Of a stretch of 64,000 bases of DNA, positions 43,262 to 52,437 are shown piece after piece. Source of the DNA: Streptomyces sp. Ag109_O5-1 (GTDB lineage: Bacteria; Actinomycetota; Actinomycetes; Streptomycetales; Streptomycetaceae). The stretch lies in the NCBI RefSeq assembly GCF_003814875.1, contig NZ_RKQF01000001.1:9424001-9488000 (forward strand), given 5' to 3'. The position numbers and the translations under genes are program-made. How positions within the stretch are numbered: the stretch's first letter is position 1; every line of letters begins with the position of its first letter. The notes under the pieces were generated by a model. The model was given only the letters and a program-made list of their open reading frames with translations. It made no database searches and was not told the origin of the DNA.

Positions 43262-44458
43262 AGCGGATCACCTCCCAGGGGCAGCCGTACCGTCACCGTC
43301 GTACCGGCGCCGGGCGCGCTGCGTACCGTCGCCGTACCGCCCGCCTCCGCGGCCCGTGCCCGCAGCCCGGTCAGACCGTAGCCGGAGCACTCGGCATCCG
43401 GGTCGAACCCGCAGCCGTCGTCGTGGACGGCGACGGTGAGCGCATCGTCCGTGTAGCCGAGGCGGATGGCGACCGGCACGGAACTGCCCGCGTGCTTGCG
43501 CGCGTTGGTCAGCCCCTCCTGGCAGCAGCGCAGGGCGACCACCTCGGCGCCGGCGGGGAGTGGCCGTACCGCTCCGGTCACCTCCAGCGTTGCCGTGCCG
43601 TGCCACCAGGCGGCGCAGCGCGTCCGGCAGCGACGCGCCGTCCAGGTCCGCCGGCGCGCCACCGGCGACGAGCGCGCGGGCCTCGGCGAGGTTCTGCCGG
43701 GCCGTCCGGTCCATCAGGGCGAGATGGCGGCGGGCCTGCGGCAAGTCGTGGTCCAACTCCGCCTCCACCGCCTGGACCAGCATCAGCAGGCTGGTGAAGC
43801 CCTGCGCGAGGGCGTCGTGGATCTCGCGTGCCATCCGCTCCCGCTCCGCGAGCGCGCCGTGCGCCGCCGAGAGGCGGGAGATCTCGTGCCGGCCCGCGTC
43901 CAGCTCCGCGATCAGCTCGGCCCGTTCCGAGCTCTGCTCGATGATCCGGATGATCCGGATGATCCAGCTGCCGAGCACGACGGAGAAGACCAGAGTCACC
44001 ACGGCGAACAGGGAGTTGGCGAACAGGTCCGGGAGCTGCGGCCGCCACAGCAGCGCCCAGCCCGCCACCGGAGCCAGGTTGATCACGGTGACCGCGATCA
44101 GCGCCCTGCGCATCCGCAGCGTCATGAAGCACTGCGGGATCAGCGCGAATGACATCAGCCGCGTCTCGCCGACCAGCACCGCCGCCGGCAGGAACAGCAC
44201 CATCGCCCCCGCCAGGTAGCGCACCGCCCGCGACTCGTCCGGCTCACGGAGCTGGATCACCGCCCGGCCGACCGCCGCGTACCAGGGCACCAGGGGGACG
44301 AGCAGCAGGACGACGGCGAGCCGGACCGGCCACCCCGGGTGCTTCGCGCCGAGCACGAAGGCCAGGGTGGCCGTCCAGGTGACCGCGAAGTACGCGTCCC
44401 AGGGCCGGATGGTGCGGTCCCAGGAGTGCTCGTCGCGGGCCGCCTGCCAACGGGTCAT
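43258..44458 (-). pseudogene. sensor histidine kinase (HisKA_3/HATPase), frameshifted
   Basis: The coding sequence starts at ATG 44458, overlapping the permease stop. It encodes a membrane sensor (segments such as LAVVLLLVPLVPWYAAVG) and a normal dimerisation/phospho-acceptor motif EREMAREIHDALAQGF-type (AREIHDALAQGFTSLL). At LPDALRRLVA, near 43605, the frame changes. The missing part (GTATLEVTG...EGLTNARKHAGS, VHDDGCGFDP, GYGLTGLRARA), which includes the ATP-binding motifs, continues in another frame to a stop at 43258. Without a frameshift the product would be 396 residues with an Arg-rich tail and no ATPase. The site is a TGCCG pentanucleotide repeat (43591-43605). A sequencing error is possible. 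Confidence 0.8.
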
Positions 44459-45303
44459 CCGTCGCGTCGGTTCTTCCAGCGGAAGGTCAGCAGACACAGC
44501 ACCAATCCTCCGACGCACCAGGCGGCCAGCACCAGGGCGATCCGCCCGAACTCCCAGGCGCCCGCCTGCTCCAGGACCTTCGCCGAGTCGGGCAGGAACA
44601 CCCCGCGCAGCCCCTGGCACAGCCACTTCAGCGGGAACAGGGCGCCGATGTCCAGCATCCAGCCGGGGATCGTGCCGATCGAGATGTACACCCCGGAGAT
44701 GAACTGCAGGACCAGGAAGGGGAGTACGACCACCGAGCTGGCGCTCTTCGCCGACTTCGGCACCGAGCTGATCGCGATGCCCAGCAGTGCGCACGCCGTC
44801 AGCCCGAGCACGAAGATCCACGCGAAGTCCAGCCAGCGGGTCGCGGAGGAGGGCAGCGAGACGTCGTAGAACGTGGTGCCGACGGCGAGGAGGATCGCCG
44901 TCTCCAGGATCCCCGTGCAGAGAACCAGCCAGATCTTGCCCAGGAAGTACGCGGCCGGCGGCATCGGTGTGCCGCGCAGCCGGCGCAGGACCTTCTCGTC
45001 CCGTTCGATCGCGATGGAGATGCCGAGCGACTGGAAGCTCGTCGACATGATCCCCGAGGCCATCATCGCGGGCACGTACAGCTGGGAGGCGGTGACCCCG
45101 CTGCCCTTGACGTCGTCGTGGAAGATCGACGCGAAGAGGAAGAGGAAGACGACCGGGAAGGAGAAGGTGAAGACGACTTGTTCGCGCTGGCGGAAGAACT
45201 GCCTGATCTCCAGGGCGCCCCGGCGCAGTCCGATCGTCCAGGCGCTCGGCAGGCGCTCGGCGCCACCGCGGGTGCGCACGGGCGCGGCGGTCGTCGTGGT
45301 CAT
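44455..45303 (-). CDS. ABC-2 type transporter permease
   Basis: A 282-residue membrane protein with six hydrophobic segments (for example QVVFTFSFPVVFLFLFASIF, LGKIWLVLCTGILETAILLAV and IALVLAAWCVGGLVLCLLTF) and the ERDEKVLRRLRGTPMPPAAYFLGK loop typical of ABC-2 drug or lipid exporters. It overlaps the ATPase gene upstream (ATGA) and the kinase gene downstream. Operon order is ATPase, permease, kinase, regulator. Confidence 0.92.
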   Translation of the reverse strand: MTTTTAAPVRTRGGAERLPSAWTIGLRRGALEIRQFFRQREQVVFTFSFPVVFLFLFASIFHDDVKGSGVTASQLYVPAMMASGIMSTSFQSLGISIAIERDEKVLRRLRGTPMPPAAYFLGKIWLVLCTGILETAILLAVGTTFYDVSLPSSATRWLDFAWIFVLGLTACALLGIAISSVPKSAKSASSVVVLPFLVLQFISGVYISIGTIPGWMLDIGALFPLKWLCQGLRGVFLPDSAKVLEQAGAWEFGRIALVLAAWCVGGLVLCLLTFRWKNRRDG

Positions 45304-46166
45304 CGTGCGGCCCCCTGTCCGGTCAGGCGGAGGTAGACGTCCTCCAGGGTGGGGCGGCTCACCCGTAGCCCCGGGATCTCGCCGTCGAAGCGGCGCATGA
45401 GGTCGGCGACCGCCTTCGTCGGGGTTTCCGTGTGCTCCGCGCGCGTGGTGCCGTCCGGTTCCGTCCACTCGACCGTGGCACCGGTGCCGAAGCGGTCCCG
45501 GAGCGTCTGCGGCTCGCCCTCGGCGACGACCCGGCCGCGGGCGATGATCGCCAGCCGGTTCGCGAGGGCCTCCGCCTCCTCCAGGTAGTGGGTGGTGAGA
45601 AGGATCGTCGTGCCCTCATCGGCGAGAAGGCGGATCAGGTCCCAGAACTGGTGCCTGGCAGCGGGGTCGAAGCCGGTCGTCGGCTCGTCCAGCAGCAGCA
45701 ACTCCGGATCGCCGATCACGCCGAGTGCCACGTCCAGGCGGCGGCGCTGACCGCCCGAGAGGGCCTTGATCCGGCTGCCCGCCTTGGCCTCCAGACCGAC
45801 CAGACCGATCACCTGCTCCGGGTCGCGCGGTTTCGGGTAGTAGTGCGCGAAGTGCCGCACTGTCTCGCGGACCGTCAACTCGGCGGGCGCCGATTCGTCC
45901 TGCCAGACGATGCCCACCCGGGACCGCCACGCGCGCGTGGCCTTCGCCGGGTCGGTGCCCAGCACCGAGACCTCGCCCGCGTCCCGGTTCCGGTTGCCCT
46001 GGAGGATCTCCACCGTCGTGCTCTTGCCCGCCCCGTTGGGTCCGAGCAGGCCGAACACCTCGCCGCGCCGGATGCCCAGATCGATGCCGTCCACCGCGGT
46101 CACGTCGCCGTACCGCTTGCGCAGCCCCCGGACGTCCACCGCGAATTCGTTCGCGTGTGCTGTCAT
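45300..46166 (-). CDS. ABC exporter ATP-binding protein
   Basis: A 288-residue ATPase of the DrrA/CcmA-like group. Walker A GPNGAGKST is at 42-50, signature ALSGGQRRRL near 137-146, Walker B LLLLDEPTTG near 155-164, and the switch His in LLTTHYLEEAEALA. A C-terminal extension (about 210-288) is typical of antibiotic-export ATPases. It is the promoter-proximal gene of the four-gene cassette. Substrate unknown. Confidence 0.93.
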   Translation of the reverse strand: MTAHANEFAVDVRGLRKRYGDVTAVDGIDLGIRRGEVFGLLGPNGAGKSTTVEILQGNRNRDAGEVSVLGTDPAKATRAWRSRVGIVWQDESAPAELTVRETVRHFAHYYPKPRDPEQVIGLVGLEAKAGSRIKALSGGQRRRLDVALGVIGDPELLLLDEPTTGFDPAARHQFWDLIRLLADEGTTILLTTHYLEEAEALANRLAIIARGRVVAEGEPQTLRDRFGTGATVEWTEPDGTTRAEHTETPTKAVADLMRRFDGEIPGLRVSRPTLEDVYLRLTGQGAAR

Positions 46167-46182
46167 ACCCCCGAGCCTCGGC

Positions 46183-46199
46183 CGGAACCGAGTGTTCCG
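46183..46199. promoter_or_regulatory. inverted repeat CGGAAC-N5-GTTCCG upstream of the exporter cassette
   Basis: Perfect 6-base arms lie 17-33 bases upstream of the exporter ATPase start, within the divergent region shared with the VKOR gene. The position suits an operator for the response regulator encoded at the end of the cassette. No binding specificity can be read from sequence alone. Confidence 0.35.
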
Positions 46200-46312
46200 C
46201 GACGACCGTGCGTACTTCCTTATGTCCACCGAACGGTGGACAGGCCGCCTCGTGCGGCACAATGGCCCCTGCCCGAAGAAGTTCCAACTCTCAAACAGAC
46301 GGAATCGGCGTG

Positions 46313-46969
46313 ATGAGCAAGACGACAGTCAAGGACGTCTCCACGGATCCCGAGCCCGAGCACGACTCCGCCGCGCCGCGCACGGAGGGCGGCAGCCGCG
46401 CCTTCGCGCTGCTGCTGATCATCACCGGCGCCGCCGGACTGCTCGCCGCGTGGGTCATCACGATCGACAAGTTCAAGCTGCTGGAAGCCAAGGTCGAGGG
46501 CAAGACGTTCACCCCCGGGTGCAGCCTCAACCCGGTCGTCTCCTGCGGCAGCGTCATGGAGTCCAAGCAGGCCGCCGCCTTCGGCTTCCCGAACCCGATG
46601 CTCGGCCTGGTCTGCTACGGCATCGTCATCTGCGTCGGCATGAGCCTGCTGACCCGCGCCCGCTTCCCGCGCTGGTACTGGCTCACCTTCAACTTCGGCA
46701 CCCTCTTCGGTGTCGGCTTCTGCACCTGGCTGCAGTTCCAGTCCCTGTACCGAATCAACGCGCTGTGCCTGTGGTGCTCGCTGGCCTGGGTCGCCACGAT
46801 CACCATGTTCTGGTACGTGACCTCGTTCAACATCCGCAAGAGCTTCCTGCCGGCCCCGAACTGGCTGAAGTCCTTCTTCGGCGAGTTCACCTGGGTACTG
46901 CCCGTCGTGCACATCGGCATCATCGGCATGCTGATCCTGACCCGCTGGTGGGACTTCTGGACCAGCTGA
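46313..46969 (+). CDS. vitamin K epoxide reductase (VKOR) family protein
   Basis: A 218-residue membrane oxidoreductase. A membrane segment is followed by the first redox pair C70 and C78 (PGCSLNPVVSCGSVM). The active-site CxxC is C152/C155 (NALCLWCSLAWV) in a later helix, and five membrane segments are predicted. Actinobacterial VKORs reoxidise DsbA-like disulfide catalysts using quinone. The ATG at 46313 is preferred because upstream residues are not hydrophobic or conserved. Confidence 0.93.
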   Translation: MSKTTVKDVSTDPEPEHDSAAPRTEGGSRAFALLLIITGAAGLLAAWVITIDKFKLLEAKVEGKTFTPGCSLNPVVSCGSVMESKQAAAFGFPNPMLGLVCYGIVICVGMSLLTRARFPRWYWLTFNFGTLFGVGFCTWLQFQSLYRINALCLWCSLAWVATITMFWYVTSFNIRKSFLPAPNWLKSFFGEFTWVLPVVHIGIIGMLILTRWWDFWTS

Positions 46970-47012
46970 CAGCGCGCGCCGCGTTGTCAGTGCGGTGATT
47001 TAGGGTTTCAGC

Positions 47013-48368
47013 GTGGAACCCGACCTGTTCACCGCAGCCGCCGAAGAGCGCCAGGAGAAGGACCCGACCGGCAGTCCCCTGGCGGTGCGGATGCGCCCGC
47101 GCGCCCTCGACGAGGTGGTGGGCCAGCAGCATCTGCTGAAGCCGGGATCCCCGCTGCGCAGACTGGTCGGCGAGGGCAACGGCGGTCCCGCCGGACCGTC
47201 GTCGGTGATCCTCTGGGGACCGCCCGGCACCGGCAAGACCACCCTGGCGTACGTCGTCTCCAAGGCGACCGACAAGCGGTTCGTGGAGCTCTCCGCGATC
47301 ACCGCCGGCGTCAAGGAGGTCCGCGCGGTGATCGACGGCGCCCGCCGCGCCACCGGGGGATACGGCAAGGAGACCGTCCTCTTCCTCGACGAGATCCACC
47401 GCTTCAGCAAGGCCCAGCAGGACTCCCTGCTCCCCGCCGTCGAGAACCGCTGGGTCACCCTCATCGCCGCGACCACCGAGAACCCGTACTTCTCGGTGAT
47501 CTCCCCGCTCCTGTCCCGCTCCCTGCTCCTCACCCTCGAACCGCTCACCGACGACGACGTCCGCGGCCTCCTCAAGCGGGCCCTGACCGACGAGCGCGGC
47601 CTCAAGAGCGCCGTCACCCTCCCCGAGGACGCCGAGGAACACCTCCTGCGCATCGCGGGCGGCGACGCCCGGCGCGCGCTGACCGCCCTGGAGGCGGCCG
47701 CCGGGGCCGCCCTCGACAAGGGCGAGACGGAGATCGGCCTGCAGACCCTGGAGGAGGTCGTCGACCGGGCTGCGGTGAAGTACGACCGCGACGGCGACCA
47801 GCACTACGACGTCGCCAGCGCCCTCATCAAGTCCATCCGCGGCTCCGACGTCGACGCGGCCCTGCACTACCTGGCCCGGATGATCGAGGCCGGCGAGGAC
47901 CCCCGCTTCATCGCCCGCCGGCTGATGATCTCGGCGAGCGAGGACATCGGGCTCGCCGACCCGAACGCCCTCCCCATAGCCGTGGCCGCCGCCCAGGCCG
48001 TCGCCATGATCGGCTTCCCCGAGGCCGCCCTCACCCTCAGCCACGCCACCATCGCCCTCGCCCTCGCCCCCAAGTCCAACTCCGCGACCATGGCTATCGG
48101 CGCCGCCCTGGAGGACGTACGCAAGGGACTGGCCGGCCAGGTGCCCCCGCATCTGCGCGACGGGCACTACAAGGGCGCCGCCAAACTGGGGCACGCGCAG
48201 GGGTACGTGTATCCGCACGACCTGCCCGAGGGCATCGCCGAGCAGCAGTACGCCCCGGACACGGTCAGGGACCGCGAGTACTACACCCCGACCCGGCACG
48301 GCGCCGAGGCGCGCTACGCCGACGCCGTCGAGTGGACCAGGAAGCACCTCGGTCGCAGGCGGTCATGA
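47013..48368 (+). CDS. rarA: replication-associated recombination protein RarA/MgsA (AAA+ ATPase)
   Basis: A 451-residue clamp-loader-like ATPase. Walker A is WGPPGTGKTT at 68-77, Walker B FLDEIHRFSKAQQD, sensor 1 GATTENPYFSV-like (AATTENPYFSVISPLLSR), and the C-terminal tetramerisation region contains SIRGSDVDAALHYLARMIEAGEDP. It acts at stalled forks. GTG start. It is followed by the rpsD leader. Confidence 0.95.
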   Translation: MEPDLFTAAAEERQEKDPTGSPLAVRMRPRALDEVVGQQHLLKPGSPLRRLVGEGNGGPAGPSSVILWGPPGTGKTTLAYVVSKATDKRFVELSAITAGVKEVRAVIDGARRATGGYGKETVLFLDEIHRFSKAQQDSLLPAVENRWVTLIAATTENPYFSVISPLLSRSLLLTLEPLTDDDVRGLLKRALTDERGLKSAVTLPEDAEEHLLRIAGGDARRALTALEAAAGAALDKGETEIGLQTLEEVVDRAAVKYDRDGDQHYDVASALIKSIRGSDVDAALHYLARMIEAGEDPRFIARRLMISASEDIGLADPNALPIAVAAAQAVAMIGFPEAALTLSHATIALALAPKSNSATMAIGAALEDVRKGLAGQVPPHLRDGHYKGAAKLGHAQGYVYPHDLPEGIAEQQYAPDTVRDREYYTPTRHGAEARYADAVEWTRKHLGRRRS

Positions 48369-48677
48369 GCAGCCTGTAGAATCCCCGAAGTGCCGAGTCC
48401 TGCGCTGTCAGAGCGGGACAGTCGGCCGGAACCCTCGTAAGGGGGATCCAGGAGCGTCGCGCACCGTCGAACGGTGTCGCGGGCAGCCCACCACCATCCG
48501 TCGGCACAAAGACGACGGGACCGGCCGGTGGGCCACTCGCGTGCTGCACGTATGTGCCCAGACCAGGGGAGCGGCTGCCCACCAGGCCCGGCAACGGGTT
48601 CCGGCGGGTTTCCCCGGCTGCGGATTGCGACCTCCCTCAACCCTGACAAGCCGAATATCAGAAGGAAGAAAGAGACA
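48369..48677 (+). promoter_or_regulatory. rpsD leader region with -10 element
   Basis: No gene is seen in these 309 bases between rarA and rpsD. TAGAAT at 48377-48382 is a good -10 box, although the -35 is poor, and would give a leader of about 290 bases. Ribosomal protein S4 commonly represses its own mRNA through a structured leader, so an autoregulatory RNA is plausible here. I did not identify a known S4-binding pseudoknot. A strong GAAGGAAGAAAGAG Shine-Dalgarno region precedes the GTG. Confidence 0.4.
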
Positions 48678-49292
48678 GTGGCGAACCAGTCCCGCCCCAA
48701 GGTCAAGAAGTCGCGTGCCCTCGGCATCGCGCTGACCCCGAAGGCCGTCAAGTACTTCGAGGCCCGCCCCTACCCGCCGGGTGAGCACGGCCGCGGCCGC
48801 AAGCAGAACTCGGACTACAAGGTCCGTCTGCTGGAGAAGCAGCGTCTGCGCGCGCAGTACGACGTGTCCGAGCGCCAGCTCGTCCGCGCCTACGAGCGTG
48901 CCTCCAAGGTGCAGGGCAAGACCGGTGAGGCCCTGATCATCGAGCTGGAGCGCCGCCTCGACGCGCTGGTCCTGCGTTCGGGCATCGCCCGCACGATCTA
49001 CCAGGCCCGCCAGATGGTCGTCCACGGCCACATCCAGGTCAACGGCCAGAAGGTCGACAAGCCGTCCTACCGCGTGCGTCCGGACGACGTCATCCAGGTC
49101 CGCGACCGCTCGAAGGACAAGACGCTCTTCCAGATCGCCCGTGAGGGTGGCTTCGCCCCCGACGGCGAGACCCCCCGCTACCTGCAGGTGAACCTCCGCG
49201 CCCTGGCCTTCCGCCTGGACCGCGAGCCGAACCGCAAGGAAGTTCCGGTCATCTGCGACGAGCAGCTCGTCGTCGAGTACTACGCCCGCTGA
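48678..49292 (+). CDS. rpsD: 30S ribosomal protein S4
   Basis: A 204-residue S4, starting MANQSRPKVKKSRALGIALTPKA. The S4 RNA-binding domain is near 95-155 (RRLDALVLRSGIARTIYQARQMVVHGHIQVNG). The N-terminal zinc-binding cysteines found in many S4 proteins are absent, as expected for the zinc-free actinomycete form. It is monocistronic, away from the alpha ribosomal operon. Confidence 0.97.
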   Translation: MANQSRPKVKKSRALGIALTPKAVKYFEARPYPPGEHGRGRKQNSDYKVRLLEKQRLRAQYDVSERQLVRAYERASKVQGKTGEALIIELERRLDALVLRSGIARTIYQARQMVVHGHIQVNGQKVDKPSYRVRPDDVIQVRDRSKDKTLFQIAREGGFAPDGETPRYLQVNLRALAFRLDREPNRKEVPVICDEQLVVEYYAR

Positions 49293-49319
49293 TCACCGGC
49301 CGGGTGTAGCACCTCAGCG

Positions 49320-51485
49320 TCAGCCCGTCGTCTCCCCGCCCTTCCGGGTGGGCGAGGCGGCGGGCTTCCGCATGTCACCGCCGTCCCGCTGCTGCCGAAC
49401 CGGCCCGCGCGGCGCCGGCAGGACGTCCAGCGGTCGTACCCCCAGGTACCCCAGCGCCCGGGTCACCGCCGCCTCCCGGTCCAGCCCGGCCCCCCGCCGT
49501 ACGCACTCCGCGTACCGCTCGCCGCCCAGCGCCCGCCGGGCCGTCGCCTCGCACAGCTCGTGCGGGGCGTTGTAGTACGCCGAGCCGAACAGCGGCAGAC
49601 CCACCGACGGCCACAGCCGCCCGGCCGCACCCTGCAGCACCGCCGCCTCCGCCGGATCGCCCTGCGCCACCGTCACCAGGGCGAGCAGCTCGATCGACAG
49701 CACCGAACCCAGCAGGTCACGGAAGCCGTGGGCATGGCCCAGGCAGTCGGTGAGCAGTTCGCGGGCGGCCCCGTGATCGCCGTCCTGCCAGGCCGCGTAC
49801 GCCAGCACGTACAGCGCGTACGACCGGGCCCAGTGCTCGCCGTGGTCCTCGCACACCCGGCGCACGTCCTCGCACAGCCGTACCGCGTCCGCCAGATCGC
49901 CGAGGAACGCCCTGGTCATCGCCAGTTCGACCTGGGCCATCAGGACATTGCTGTTGAGCTCGCCGATCTCCCGGTACCGGTCGAGGGCCGAGCGCAGCAG
50001 CGTCTCCGCGCGCGCCATGTCGTCCGTGACCAGGGCCAGACAGCCGGTGCGGTGCTCCGCGTACGCCATCGCCGTCGGGTCGGCGACCAGCTCGGCCTCC
50101 TCCCAGCACTCCTGGAGCGCGGCCAGCGCGGGCGCCGCGTCGCCCTGGAGGATCGCCACGTAACCCAGCACCCACAGTGCCTTCAGCCGGGACCGCGGGT
50201 ACTCCGAGTCCAGCTCCAGACTCCGCTCCAGCCAGCGCCGCCCCTCCGAGAGGCGGCCGCAGCCCGCCCAGTAGAACCACAGCGAGCCGGCCAGGTACTG
50301 GCCCAGATGCGCCTCGTCCGGCTCGGCCAGGCTGTGGTCCAGGGCGGCCCGCAGGTTCGGCAGCTCGGCCTCGACCCGCGCGGCCACCTCGCCCTGCCGC
50401 GGTGAGAACCAGTCCAGCTCGCACCAGGTCGCCAGCCCCATGAACCAGTCCCGGTGCCGGCGCCGCAGCCGCCCCGCGTCCCCCGCCGCCGCCAGCCAGC
50501 CGGCACCGTAGGCCCGCACGGTGTCGAGCATCCGGTAGCGCACCCCCGTCGGGGTCTCCTCGCGGGCGACCACCGACTGCGCGAGCAGCTCCGTCAGCAC
50601 GTCCAGGACCTCCTCGGACGACAGCCCGTCCCCGCTGCACACGTACTCGGCCGCCTCCAGGTCGAAGGTCTGCGCGAAGACCGAGAGCCGCGCCCACAGC
50701 AACCGCTCGGCGGGGGTGCACAGTTCATGGCTCCAGCCGATCGTCGTGCGCAGGGTCCGGTGCCGGGGGAGCCCGTCGCGCCCGCCGCCGGTCAGCAGCC
50801 GGAACCGGTCGTCCAGCCGCGCCAGCAGCTGCCCCGGCGACAGCGCCCGCAGCCGCCCCGCCGCCAGCTCGATCGCCAGCGGGATCCCGTCCAGACGCCG
50901 GCACACCTCCCGTACGTCCCCGCAGCCCCGCACGTCCAGCCCCTGCCGCCCGGCTCGCTCGGCGAACAGCTCCACCGCCTCGTCCTCGCCCAGCGGTGCC
51001 AGCGGGAACAGCACCTCACCCGCCACCCCCAGCGGCCGCCGCCCCACCGCCAGCACGATCAGGTCCGGCAGTTGCCGCAGCAGCTCGGTCACCAGCTCCG
51101 CGCACGCGTCGACCAGATGCTCGAACCCGTCGAGGACCAGCAGGATCCGGCGGCCGGCGAGATGCGCCAGCAGGGTCTCGCCCGGCGGCCGGGTGGTGTG
51201 GTCGGCCAGGCCCAGAGCCTCCACGACCGCGTACGCCACGAACTCCGGGTCCTGCACCGAAGCCAGCTCCACCCGCCACACCCCGTCCCGGGGCGCCGCG
51301 CCGGCCGCCGCCCGGGCCGCGAGCCGCGACTTGCCGACCCCGCCGACCCCGGTCACCGTGACCAGCCGGCCGGACTCCAGGGCCCGGGCCAGCTCGCCGA
51401 GTTCGGCCGACCGGCCCACGAAGGCGGTCAGTTCCAGGGGCAGATTGCCGTCCGCCGGAGAGCCGGGGCGCTGAGGACCTCGCAT
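49320..51485 (-). CDS. NB-ARC/AAA-type ATPase with TPR region, no DNA-binding domain seen
   Basis: A 721-residue protein resembling the ATPase-TPR half of AfsR/LuxR-LAL regulators. FVGRSAELGELARALE leads to Walker A GVGGVGKS (46-53). Walker B-like ILLVLDGFEHLVDA and GIPLAIELAAGRLRALSP follow, then a winged-helix-like segment (LRTTIGWSHELCTPAERLLW). TPR-like helices run from about 330 to 660. There is neither an N-terminal SARP/wHTH nor a C-terminal LuxR domain; the C-terminus is a basic low-complexity tail. The start at 51485 has no clear ribosome binding site, so leaderless translation is possible. It is convergent with rpsD. Confidence 0.85.
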   Translation of the reverse strand: MRGPQRPGSPADGNLPLELTAFVGRSAELGELARALESGRLVTVTGVGGVGKSRLAARAAAGAAPRDGVWRVELASVQDPEFVAYAVVEALGLADHTTRPPGETLLAHLAGRRILLVLDGFEHLVDACAELVTELLRQLPDLIVLAVGRRPLGVAGEVLFPLAPLGEDEAVELFAERAGRQGLDVRGCGDVREVCRRLDGIPLAIELAAGRLRALSPGQLLARLDDRFRLLTGGGRDGLPRHRTLRTTIGWSHELCTPAERLLWARLSVFAQTFDLEAAEYVCSGDGLSSEEVLDVLTELLAQSVVAREETPTGVRYRMLDTVRAYGAGWLAAAGDAGRLRRRHRDWFMGLATWCELDWFSPRQGEVAARVEAELPNLRAALDHSLAEPDEAHLGQYLAGSLWFYWAGCGRLSEGRRWLERSLELDSEYPRSRLKALWVLGYVAILQGDAAPALAALQECWEEAELVADPTAMAYAEHRTGCLALVTDDMARAETLLRSALDRYREIGELNSNVLMAQVELAMTRAFLGDLADAVRLCEDVRRVCEDHGEHWARSYALYVLAYAAWQDGDHGAARELLTDCLGHAHGFRDLLGSVLSIELLALVTVAQGDPAEAAVLQGAAGRLWPSVGLPLFGSAYYNAPHELCEATARRALGGERYAECVRRGAGLDREAAVTRALGYLGVRPLDVLPAPRGPVRQQRDGGDMRKPAASPTRKGGETTG
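49323..49365. terminator. hairpin at the rpsD/ATPase convergent junction
   Basis: GCCCGTCG near 49323 and CGGCGGGC at 49358-49365, with an inner CCGCCC/GGGTGGG-type stem around TTCC, form a long imperfect hairpin 30 bases after the rpsD stop. It overlaps the last codons of the minus-strand ATPase gene. Confidence 0.6.
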
Positions 51486-51645
51486 GGGACACGGAGCGTA
51501 CTTAACCGTGTTCGGTCCGTACAATCGCTTGCCGTAACCCGGCCCGTCGCGCGCGGTAATCCGGTACGGAGCCCCGCCCCCGGCGCGATAGGCTCGGTGC
51601 AGACTTTTCGATGTTGAGGCACGTTTCAGGGAGCGGGTGCGCACA

Positions 51646-52077
51646 GTGTCCGGTGGAGAGGTGGCCGGGATCCTGGTGGCCGTCTTCTGGGCGATCCTGG
51701 TCTCCTTCCTCGCCGTCGCGCTGGCGAGGCTGGCCCAGACGCTCAAGGCGACCACCAAGCTCGTGGCGGACGTGACCGACCAGGCCGTCCCGCTGCTCGC
51801 CGACGCCTCCGCGGCCGTACGCTCCGCACAGACCCAGATCGACCGGGTCGACGCGATCGCCTCCGACGTCCAGGAGGTCACCTCCAACGCCTCCGCGCTC
51901 TCCAGCACCGTCGCCTCCACCTTCGGCGGCCCGCTCGTCAAGGTCGCGGCCTTCGGCTACGGAGTGCGCCGGGCCCTGGCAGGACGCAGGGCGGACGTGC
52001 CCGTGAAGGAGCCCAGGCGTACCGTGATCGTGGGCCGGACCGTCCCGGCCGCGCGGCGGAAGAACCGGGGAAAGTAG
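51646..52077 (+). CDS. DUF948-like membrane-anchored protein
   Basis: A 143-residue protein. It has one N-terminal membrane segment (AGILVAVFWAILVSFLAVALARL) and a long helix (TLKATTKLVADVTDQAVPLLADASAAVRSAQTQIDRVDAIASDV) typical of DUF948 proteins, ending in a basic tail. Function unknown. GTG at 51646 is chosen; another GTG at 51637 is only three bases from the AGGGAG site. It starts the small-protein/alaS cluster. Confidence 0.8.
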   Translation: MSGGEVAGILVAVFWAILVSFLAVALARLAQTLKATTKLVADVTDQAVPLLADASAAVRSAQTQIDRVDAIASDVQEVTSNASALSSTVASTFGGPLVKVAAFGYGVRRALAGRRADVPVKEPRRTVIVGRTVPAARRKNRGK

Positions 52078-52089
52078 GAGCCAGCTCAG

Positions 52090-52437
52090 ATGTTCCGCCG
52101 TACCTTCTGGTTCACCACCGGTGTCGCAGCCGGTGTCTGGGCCACCACCAAGGTCAACCGCAAGATCAGGCAGCTGACCCCCGAGAGCCTCGCCGCCACC
52201 GCAGCGAACAAGGCGCTGGAGACGGGCCACCGGATCAAGGACCGGGCGGTCGGCTTCGCGCTCGACGTGCGCGACAACATGGCCCAGCGGGAGGAGGAGC
52301 TGGGGGACGCGCTGGGCATCAACGCGGACCCCGAACTCCCCGCGCCCCGGCGGCTCGCCGCCATCGAGAACCGCAGCAACCCGAAGTACGCCGATGACAG
52401 GACGACGTACTCGTACAACCGGAATGAGGACCACTGA
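52090..52437 (+). CDS. DUF6167-like small protein
   Basis: A 115-residue protein beginning MFRRTFWFTTGVAAGVWATTKVNRKIRQLTPES, with a short N-terminal hydrophobic segment, a central helix (VGFALDVRDNMAQREEELGDAL) and a polar Tyr/Asn-rich tail. It is consistently found between the DUF948 gene and alaS in Streptomyces. Function unknown. Its stop shares a base with the alaS start (TGATG), indicating coupling. Confidence 0.8.
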   Translation: MFRRTFWFTTGVAAGVWATTKVNRKIRQLTPESLAATAANKALETGHRIKDRAVGFALDVRDNMAQREEELGDALGINADPELPAPRRLAAIENRSNPKYADDRTTYSYNRNEDH

